Of a stretch of 36,571 nt of DNA, positions 31,877 through 36,571 are shown one piece after another. Each line of letters begins with the position of its first letter. Position 1 is the stretch's first letter. The DNA comes from a virus, in IMG/VR virus record IMGVR_UViG_3300002223_000017, positions 1 through 36,571 of that record; one strand, 5' to 3'. A model generated the notes under the pieces. It saw nothing but the letters and a program-made list of their open reading frames with translations. It ran no database searches and was not told the origin of the DNA. Both the position numbers and the translations under genes were made by a program.

Positions 31877-32634
31877 TTGTTTTGTTCCTCCCACTCTCTC
31901 TGAGCGTTTGCTAGTTGTATATCAAGCGTTTCACTTGGACTCATGCCTAGTTTGTCTTGAATTGCCTTTGCTTTGTCATAGTCTGATAGTGTGACCTCAT
32001 CCGACCATCTGCCCTCATTAATCCATGTTGCAGGGTTACACGTAAACCCATCACGTACCGTTTTAGATAGCTTATAGCGTTCGATTGCTTCGAGTATAAA
32101 TTCCATGTGCGGCTTATGCTTCTTTTTGTTCCATGCTTTTAATGCAGCGTCTTTTCCTACTTTTTTAGGGTAGGCTTTCCAAAATGTATCAAAGTCATTT
32201 CGATCTATATCTTTATACTCTACTATACTAACCTTACCTATCCTATCCTCTCCTAGACTAGGCGTACAATTTGTATCCAGATTGTATCCATCATCTAAAG
32301 TATAGGCGTTATTGTCCTTAATTGCGAGTTTTGCACGTTCTTCAAAATGTGCAGAAGTCTTAAATCTGTCGTTTTGAATGTAATTATGGATACGCCAGTG
32401 TTTAATTACAATCACACCACTTTCAAACGAAATAATGAACTTTTTAGCGATCAACATTTGAGCATCTCCGTCGGCTGCTCCTATGGTTCTTTGTATGCGT
32501 TTTGGAGAATTAACAAATCCCTCATCATCAGCCTCTAGTAAAAGATGAAAATATAGGTTTTGTGTCGTTGCTGGTAAGTCTAAAAAAGCATCAGAGTGAA
32601 TGATCTTCTTAGACATCATGCGTCTTTCAGCCAT
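31873..32634 (-). CDS. Phage replication initiator (replisome-organiser type)
   Basis: The N-terminus has the winged-helix pattern of phage replisome organisers: RRMMSKKIIHSDAFLDLP, then TQNLYFHLLLEADDEGFV and VIVIKHWRIHNYI. The C-terminal part (from about 145) has FWKAYPKKVGKDAALKAWNK as in DnaD/replication-linked proteins, with a NPATWINEGRW segment that binds helicase loaders in relatives. It would recruit host replication proteins to the phage origin. Confidence 0.82.
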   Translation of the reverse strand: MAERRMMSKKIIHSDAFLDLPATTQNLYFHLLLEADDEGFVNSPKRIQRTIGAADGDAQMLIAKKFIISFESGVIVIKHWRIHNYIQNDRFKTSAHFEERAKLAIKDNNAYTLDDGYNLDTNCTPSLGEDRIGKVSIVEYKDIDRNDFDTFWKAYPKKVGKDAALKAWNKKKHKPHMEFILEAIERYKLSKTVRDGFTCNPATWINEGRWSDEVTLSDYDKAKAIQDKLGMSPSETLDIQLANAQREWEEQNK

Positions 32635-33307
32635 TTATCAAATCCTTTTTTATCTTTTCAGTCAAAGAGGTTTGACCTTTCCCAGTTATTTTCACAGTAA
32701 TCTCTAAAAAAGTCCCATTTGGATGTGAATGTGTACTTTGTATCTGTTCAAAATATCCATTTTCTGAAGCGTACATTCTCCATTTATTCCCCTGCTTATA
32801 AATATGTCCTTTTTCATGTAGCCACTTTCTGCATTTCTGCTCAGGAATACCTATTGATTTAGCCCAATCTCTTATAAGCATACTGTTAATAGTTGATGAT
32901 ACAGTTTCAGCAAAACTAACAAGAGGTTTTTGGTACTCTAATTGTTTTGTTTGCTGTTCAATTTGTTCTGCTTGTTTTGCGGCTATCATCAAAGCCTCTG
33001 AATATGTCTGTGGAATTGCAAATAAGTTTTTACGCTCATTTTCTAATTGTTCGAGTCGGTTAATGATTTTCATGCGCAAGTCAAAAGAATAACCGCTTAC
33101 AATCCCAATAGCCATATTTTTAGGTAGAACATACTCGGTTTGGTCTCTATTCATGGAGTCTTTATAGATACGCCCAAATTTGGTCGCATCTTCTCCAAGT
33201 GCAACTTCAATATCTCTCTTAACGTGCTTATGTTCTTTATTTGTTATCTCTGCAATGTCGCGGCTTGTTATTGTTACCTTATCGTTTTCGGTAATCATTA
33301 TTTGCAT
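32627..33307 (-). CDS. Rha family antirepressor with KilAC-type C-terminus
   Basis: Residues about 10-95 form a Rha domain (SRDIAEITNKEHKHVKRDI, then YVLPKNMAI and GYSFDLRMKIINRL). Residues about 105-218 are a KilAC/ANT-type domain (AKSIGIPEQKCRKWLHEKG, then YKQGNKWRMYA). Such proteins counter repressors in temperate phages. The ATG at 33307 follows AAGGAG. It overlaps the RHH gene by 29 bases. Confidence 0.88.
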   Translation of the reverse strand: MQIMITENDKVTITSRDIAEITNKEHKHVKRDIEVALGEDATKFGRIYKDSMNRDQTEYVLPKNMAIGIVSGYSFDLRMKIINRLEQLENERKNLFAIPQTYSEALMIAAKQAEQIEQQTKQLEYQKPLVSFAETVSSTINSMLIRDWAKSIGIPEQKCRKWLHEKGHIYKQGNKWRMYASENGYFEQIQSTHSHPNGTFLEITVKITGKGQTSLTEKIKKDLING

Positions 33308-33440
33308 TTGATACTCCTTTGTTTTTATAAGCCTCTATCATGATGGAGATAGCCTCATCAATTCCAGTGCCATTTAAAGCCGCAATAGCTTTAACCTTTT
33401 TATGCGTTTCCTCTTTTACTCTCAAATGCTTATATGCCAC
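33279..33440 (-). CDS. Ribbon-helix-helix regulator (53 aa)
   Basis: The GTG start at 33440 follows AGGCGG. Residues 4-38 (HLRVKEETHKKVKAIAALNG, then IDEAISIMIE) follow the strand-helix-helix pattern of CopG/Arc-type repressors. It is the first gene of the Rha operon, next to divergent promoters, so it may be the operon's own regulator. Confidence 0.7.
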   Translation of the reverse strand: MAYKHLRVKEETHKKVKAIAALNGTGIDEAISIMIEAYKNKGVSNANNDYRKR

Positions 33441-33470
33441 TTTTTTACCGCCTTTTAAATAATTTACATC

Positions 33471-33500
33471 ATTATATTACTTTTATGTTAAGTTTGTCAA
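33471..33500 (-). promoter_or_regulatory. Promoter of the RHH-Rha-replication operon
   Basis: On the minus strand, TTGACA (33500-33495) and TATAAT (33476-33471) are 18 bases apart. The RHH gene starts 31 bases later. It is back to back with the plus-strand promoter at 33507. Confidence 0.8.
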
Positions 33501-33506
33501 GTTTAT

Positions 33507-33535
33507 TTGCAATTATTTATTATTTACTGTAAGAT
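33507..33535 (+). promoter_or_regulatory. Promoter of the 33564 gene
   Basis: TTGCAA (33507-33512), a 17-base gap and TAAGAT (33530-33535). Both elements are near consensus. Its -35 is only 6 bases from that of the leftward promoter, so a regulator bound here could act on both. Confidence 0.6.
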
Positions 33536-33563
33536 ATGTTAAATTTAATAAAAGAGGTACAAA

Positions 33564-33986
33564 GTGCATATTTTTGAAACAGGGGCTATTTTTAAAGATA
33601 GTGAAAGTGGGTTTGAGGTTGAGTGTTCTGTTTTAGTTGCAGATATTTTCGAGTTAAATACTGACATGAAGGCTATGATTGTTATTGACGTAGACACTAA
33701 TAATTATGACTTTACAAATAATGATAAAACAGTTGAGATAATGAACAAATTACAAAAGTGTGATTTGTTTGAGTGTGATGTTTCAGCAGTAGGAAATTGG
33801 TTTAAATGTAAGTTTACAGATGTAACAGTTGAAGCCGATTATGGTAATGGAAGTGTTATTAGAGTTTATGTACACGTTAAGGACTATGACCATCATGAGT
33901 GTAGACCTACTGTAAACAACTATGATGTTATGGTTGATATTATTAATAATGAAGAAATTTGGCAGGATTTAGATCAAAATCCTTAA
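33564..33986 (+). CDS. Hypothetical acidic protein opposite the Rha operon (140 aa)
   Basis: The GTG start has AGAGG at a good distance. The protein is acidic and beta-rich with many Asp and Asn and four Cys at spaced positions, but no clear zinc motif. It stands alone on the plus strand, followed by a hairpin. In a lambda-like layout its place is that of a control or exclusion gene; there is no HTH to support a repressor. Confidence 0.7.
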   Translation: MHIFETGAIFKDSESGFEVECSVLVADIFELNTDMKAMIVIDVDTNNYDFTNNDKTVEIMNKLQKCDLFECDVSAVGNWFKCKFTDVTVEADYGNGSVIRVYVHVKDYDHHECRPTVNNYDVMVDIINNEEIWQDLDQNP

Positions 33987-34046
33987 AAGTTTATAGGTGG
34001 TTACCACGCCGACTTTAGCTGATAAGGTATGTAATTATAGCATGAA

Positions 34047-34065
34047 TAGCCACAAAAAGTGGCTA
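34047..34065. terminator. Bidirectional terminator-like hairpin
   Basis: TAGCCAC and GTGGCTA pair perfectly (7 bp) around AAAAA, between two convergent genes. It is followed by AAAGTTTT on the plus strand. The site is right for a shared terminator even though the T runs are short. Confidence 0.5.
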
Positions 34066-34097
34066 AAGTTTTGACATCATTCTACGCTCTGCCATTG

Positions 34098-34673
34098 TTA
34101 AACCACCACAGGCATGACGATTACCTGTATTAATGCGCTGAAATAATCTCCATGATCTGTGCCGTATCTGATTTCTTTATCAATCTCGAACATAACTGGC
34201 ATATTATTTCCGTTTTCGGTGTTATTATATATAACAGTTCCTTCCCCTAAAATATCTATGATTTTAAGAGCTTTTACCATATTTGGAAATCTAAACACAT
34301 CTAAAATAATATTTTGTTGCATGGTAGTTCTCCACATTGATAATGAATAAACACGATTTGTATGGTCTCCTTTTGGAATAATACGTTCATAATCAGGATA
34401 CTTGCCCTCTGATTTAAAAGCAATACCTTTATTGTTAATATATTCTAGCCCATCAGCAGACTTTAAATGAGGGAATGCATAATCATAAAACTCACTTGCA
34501 CTAGTATTTTGTGGTGTTATAATTACAATCATACGCGTATCAGTAGCGACGAATTTACCATTTTTACGGTCAAAAAATAACCAGTCAAGCTCTCTTTTTG
34601 GATTGTTTTTATCCATAAAAAGCGAAGTAAATTTAAGGAAATTAATGCTGTCGTTATATTTTTTAGTTGCCAT
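34098..34673 (-). CDS. Hypothetical protein, distant sliding-clamp-like features (191 aa)
   Basis: Residues around 35-55 (GKFVATDTRMIVII) resemble the 'ATDG-x-R-L' strand pair of beta-clamp domains, and the C-terminus ends in IVMPVVV, like the clamp's final 'MPMRL'. The rest is a mix of helices and strands of about one and a half clamp domains. This is a tentative link. The ATG at 34673 with GGAAAG is preferred to an upstream TTG. Confidence 0.6.
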   Translation of the reverse strand: MATKKYNDSINFLKFTSLFMDKNNPKRELDWLFFDRKNGKFVATDTRMIVIITPQNTSASEFYDYAFPHLKSADGLEYINNKGIAFKSEGKYPDYERIIPKGDHTNRVYSLSMWRTTMQQNIILDVFRFPNMVKALKIIDILGEGTVIYNNTENGNNMPVMFEIDKEIRYGTDHGDYFSALIQVIVMPVVV

Positions 34674-34725
34674 GTTCAAGCTTTCCAAGAGATGTTATGC
34701 GGTGCTCTTCGAGTGCTTGTGTCAT
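34663..34725 (-). CDS. Possible leader peptide (20 aa)
   Basis: A short ORF coupled by ATGA to the upstream gene, with AAAGG before the ATG. Its stop overlaps the start of the next gene by about 10 bases. It may only couple translation. Confidence 0.3.
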   Translation of the reverse strand: MTQALEEHRITSLGKLEHGN

Positions 34726-34964
34726 TGTTGAGCCTTTGGAGTGTAATAATCTTTGTAAATACCAAGTGACAAAATTCTTTCACACCCAAATTCGTACATA
34801 CATTGATTTGTATGTACGAATAGACTCTCACACCCATCGCACGTCTTAGGTGCTTGCAGTGCTTCGAGTTCTGTGATGGCTTCGTTTAATTCTTCTATAT
34901 ATGGACTATCTTGATTTTGTTCTTGCATTTCTTTCAATATCTCTAACGCTTTTAAATCTTTCAT
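34722..34964 (-). CDS. Small zinc-binding-like protein (80 aa)
   Basis: An acidic helix (1-37) is followed by Cys at 42, 45, 55 and 61 (CDGCE ... C ... C), a likely zinc site. It overlaps the upstream gene by 4 bases. No known function. Confidence 0.65.
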   Translation of the reverse strand: MKDLKALEILKEMQEQNQDSPYIEELNEAITELEALQAPKTCDGCESLFVHTNQCMYEFGCERILSLGIYKDYYTPKAQQ

Positions 34965-35188
34965 TGAATTGCCTCCAGTGTACTTTTAATATAATCAGTA
35001 TCAGCCCAATCTTCATTTTCGTTATCAATGACTTTTTGTATGAACTCCCGCGCTATGGTTAGCTTTGATTCGAGGGATTTTATGTATTCTCCTGAATGTA
35101 CTAAGTGTTCTGCAATTTTTGTATCATATATATCTTGCTTAGACATTTCTATATCCTTAATACCTTGCTTAAACTCTTCACGTGTCAT
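34961..35188 (-). CDS. Hypothetical helical protein (75 aa)
   Basis: It is a charged helical protein, probably a coiled coil in residues 30-60. ATGA overlaps occur at both ends. No family was recognised. Confidence 0.6.
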   Translation of the reverse strand: MTREEFKQGIKDIEMSKQDIYDTKIAEHLVHSGEYIKSLESKLTIAREFIQKVIDNENEDWADTDYIKSTLEAIQ

Positions 35189-35343
35189 TGCTTTTTACCT
35201 CGCTTTGCCAATTCTTTAGTTAGAGCTACTGCTATAGAAGCGTATCCCTCATCGTTTTTGACTTTCTCTAAGTATTCCTTATCGGACACTTTTACCTTAA
35301 TATGTGTCAACTCTTCTTTATTTGGTTTTTCTTTTGGTGCCAT
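35185..35343 (-). CDS. Small RHH-like protein (52 aa)
   Basis: It follows an AAAGGA site. Residues 13-50 (HIKVKVSDKEYLEKVKN..., then a helix ending ALTKELAKRG) fit a strand-helix-helix of the Arc/CopG kind. It is first in a minus-strand operon. The call rests on pattern only. Confidence 0.55.
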   Translation of the reverse strand: MAPKEKPNKEELTHIKVKVSDKEYLEKVKNDEGYASIAVALTKELAKRGKKQ

Positions 35344-35368
35344 GTAATTCCTTTTAAATAGTAAACAA

Positions 35369-35374
35369 ATTATA
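35369..35374 (-). promoter_or_regulatory. -10 box of the 35343-34098 operon
   Basis: TATAAT on the minus strand, about 26 bases before the first start codon. There is no good -35 at 16-18 bases. Confidence 0.4.
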
Positions 35375-35452
35375 AGCCTATTAACCTTTAGTTTTGTTTA
35401 ACCGTAATTTATATAAAAGTTACATCATGTTTAAAGAATAATTTAAGAATTG

Positions 35453-35458
35453 TATGAT
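35453..35458 (+). promoter_or_regulatory. Possible promoter of the structured RNA region
   Basis: TATGAT with TTTAAA at 35430-35435 (17 bases apart). Transcription from here would start near 35465 and run through the gene-free structured stretch. Confidence 0.35.
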
Positions 35459-35683
35459 AGAATGCTCATATCGGTTCATAAACAGACCGCGTTCAAATTC
35501 AAACAACTTAATCTGCCTCACTTAGAATAAAAGCAGATCACATTAATATCTTTTTGGTTGGAACCAAGTGGGGGAGATATGAAGCTTTAGTATGGAGCGC
35601 ATACACTTCCGTTTTTAGAACCAATGTGAGGATTGAGATGGAGATACGGATGGACATCATTCTTTTATATGCGTTCCACCATC

Positions 35684-35781
35684 AAGCTTTTTAAGTTGGT
35701 ATATAGTAGCTCAATGGTTAGAGCGCGCATAGACAGTCTGGATCGGGTTCGAGTCCCGCTATATACCAACTCAAAGAGCTT
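35684..35781 (+). tRNA. tRNA-like element lacking an anticodon arm
   Basis: A D-arm (GCTC 35709-35712 with GAGC 35721-35724, loop containing GG) and a T-arm (CGGG/CCCG with loop TTCGAGT, 35744-35758) are typical of tRNA. The stem enclosing them is 23 bp long (35684-35706 with 35759-35781) with one A-C mismatch and one G-U, where a tRNA acceptor has 7 bp. The 19 bases between the two arms cannot form a 5-bp stem with a 7-nt loop, so there is no anticodon. CCA is encoded at 35766-35768, but inside the helix. It is more likely a tRNA-like domain of a larger RNA than a working tRNA. Confidence 0.5.
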
Positions 35782-35855
35782 TACATACTGCCCCCCATAG
35801 TAAACAAACTACGTTTGAGATTTTTGATTGCAAGGGGTAATTATAGAGCTTTTGC

Positions 35856-36006
35856 TAGTGATACATAGTGGCGGAATATCAAGACGCAAATGCGAGTGCC
35901 ACCAGATAGCATGGTAAGGTTCGCAGTGGATTTAGGCGAACAACCTCCACAGCTAGTCCATAGGTGATAATAATAGATAAAAGCGTCCTATGGCTATGTA
36001 TCACTA
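35856..36006 (+). ncRNA. Multihelix RNA domain with pseudoknot upstream of the 36066 gene
   Basis: The closing helix is 35856-35868/35994-36006 (13 bp, perfect). Inside are 35869-35872/35898-35901, a 3-bp hairpin at 35885-35894, a 6-bp hairpin (35919-35924/35936-35941) whose loop (35926-35930) pairs with 35946-35950, and 35958-35964/35987-35993 (7 bp) directly stacked on the closing helix. It could be the 3' domain of a large RNA or a riboswitch-like leader for the gene starting 60 bases later. Confidence 0.55.
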
Positions 36007-36065
36007 CAAAGAGTTTTTGCTAAATCATCTTTCGAGGTGGTTTATAAACACTTTAGGAGATAGAA

Positions 36066-36461
36066 ATGAATATTGAAGATTTAACAATCGGGCAAGCTAA
36101 GGAATTAGCACAAATGTTTGGCGGAATTCAAAAAAGTAACGGTTCTGTTTTGGGAGAAAATACTAATCGAATGATTGGACAAAAAGTAATTATCAGAACA
36201 TATTCCGCTGGTGTTTGGTTTGGTGTTCTTGTTGAAAAAGACGGAAAAGAGGTTATTTTATCAAATGCTCGCCGGATGTATCAATGGTGGTGCAAAGAAG
36301 GAATTAGTCTTAGTTCAGTTGCTATTTATGGGCTGAATATTTCAAAAAGTAAAATAGTGGAAGCTGTTCCAAGTGTTTGGCTTGAAGCAATTGAAATTAT
36401 ACCATGCTCTGAAGTTGCAATTGAAGACTTAGAAGAAGCTCCAAATGTCAAAGCTCAATAA
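36066..36461 (+). CDS. DUF6948-like phage protein (131 aa)
   Basis: Residues 1-18 have the start 'LTIGQAKELAQMFGG'; residues 36-70 contain GQKVIIRTYSAGVWFGVLVE and NARRMYQWW; and the end has AIEIIPCSEVA. This agrees with the phage DUF6948 type, of unknown function. TTAGGAG gives a strong ribosome site. It overlaps the Gly-X repeat gene by 17 bases, so both are made together. Confidence 0.75.
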   Translation: MNIEDLTIGQAKELAQMFGGIQKSNGSVLGENTNRMIGQKVIIRTYSAGVWFGVLVEKDGKEVILSNARRMYQWWCKEGISLSSVAIYGLNISKSKIVEAVPSVWLEAIEIIPCSEVAIEDLEEAPNVKAQ

Positions 36462-36571
36462 ACCAATCGGCGACGGCGACGGCGACGGCTACGGCGACGG
36501 CTACGGCAACGGCTACGGCTACGGCTACGGCGACGGCAACGGCAACGGCAACGGCGACGGCTACGGCAACG
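36445..36571 (+). CDS. Gly-[Asp/Tyr/Asn] repeat protein, N-terminal part (partial)
   Basis: It opens with ATG in a different frame inside the end of the previous gene and reads MSKLNKPI followed by seventeen Gly-X dipeptides to the window edge. Asp and Tyr predominate on this side, Asn on the other side (1-97). AAGAAG upstream is a weak ribosome site, so translation is likely coupled to the 36066 gene. It would be joined to the left-edge fragment in the circular molecule. Confidence 0.6.
   Translation, partial: MSKLNKPIGDGDGDGYGDGYGNGYGYGYGDGNGNGNGDGYGN
36469..36571 (+). repeat. GGCNAC hexanucleotide repeat (17 units, open)
   Basis: Seventeen full hexamers plus one base. As on the left edge, only the fourth base varies between G, T and A. 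The total length of the intact array is unknown because the window ends within it. Confidence 0.95.

Larger units (their letters stand above)
35465..36065 (+). ncRNA. Large structured non-coding region (about 600 nt)
   Basis: No gene-like ORF is seen in these 600 bases. Helices include 35554-35558/35563-35567, 35593-35603/35668-35678 (11 bp, one G-U), 35582-35587/35684-35689, a 23-bp helix carrying tRNA-like arms (35684-35706/35759-35781; it shares bases with the previous helix, so the two are alternatives), a hairpin at about 35804-35816, and a domain closed by a perfect 13-bp helix (35856-36006). Large ornate RNAs near tRNA genes are known in phages (GOLLD and ROOL families), and the size is similar. 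Whether this belongs to one of them was not recognised. Confidence 0.45.

Noticed and set aside
35697-35770. Ordinary tRNA gene
   Set aside because: T- and D-arms fit, but only 19 bases lie between the D-stem and T-stem and none fold into an anticodon stem with a 7-nt loop; the helix also continues well past 7 bp.

Overview
The window is a nearly complete tailed-phage genome of the siphovirus type. It is AT-rich, with short intergenic gaps and many ATGA/TAATG gene overlaps. Both ends fall inside the same GGCNAC hexanucleotide repeat: the right edge carries the start of a Gly-[Asp/Tyr/Asn] repeat protein and the left edge carries its end. The molecule was therefore probably circular or circularly permuted and was opened in that repeat. 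The host cannot be read directly. Low GC, TATAAT boxes often without a good -35, and the style of the proteins fit a Campylobacterota-like host, but this is only an inference. No integrase, excisionase or CI-type repressor was found. A Rha/KilAC antirepressor and a ribbon-helix-helix regulator hint at a temperate ancestry.

Layout. (1) 319-5250, plus strand: small early genes and a recombination set (Sak4-like RecA-fold ATPase, NinB-like protein, SSB), each overlapping or nearly touching the next. (2) 6867-5228, minus strand: lysis region (DUF1353, holin, two tiny membrane proteins, M15 peptidase endolysin). (3) 26543-6867, minus strand: small and large terminase, HNH homing endonuclease, DUF4055 portal, SPP1 gp7-like protein, scaffold, major capsid, head-tail connectors, tail terminator, tail tube, G/GT chaperones with a lambda-type -1 frameshift (GGGAAAG), 1311-residue tape measure, tail tip and fibre genes. 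A three-gene plus-strand cassette with a perfect consensus promoter (20623-21454) interrupts the head genes. (4) 33440-26644, minus strand: early and control region with Rha antirepressor, replication initiator, YopX, two nucleases (Ref-like HNH and VRR-NUC), a ParB-N protein and a Mom-like DNA-modification protein. A plus-strand tRNA-Gly(TCC)-like gene lies against the 3' end of mom. (5) 33564-35343: one plus-strand gene facing minus-strand small genes, one of them faintly clamp-like. (6) 35344-36065 and 98-318: two long gene-free, highly structured stretches flanking a DUF6948-like gene and the Gly-X repeat gene.

The most unusual content is RNA. Two unrelated minus-strand genes (homing endonuclease and the 97-residue gene at 29137-29430) have the same leader plan: a TATAAT box, then an H-type pseudoknot (14-16 bp stem 1, 1-nt L2, 9-bp stem 2) whose last strand contains the Shine-Dalgarno, then TGCAATG. 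The sequences differ but the pairing is kept, including G-U wobbles. The 35.4-36.07 kb region looks like one large structured RNA. It contains a tRNA-like D-arm/T-arm pair on a 23-bp helix with no anticodon arm, followed by a pseudoknot-containing domain closed by a perfect 13-bp helix. The leader at 114-300 can also form crossing helices.
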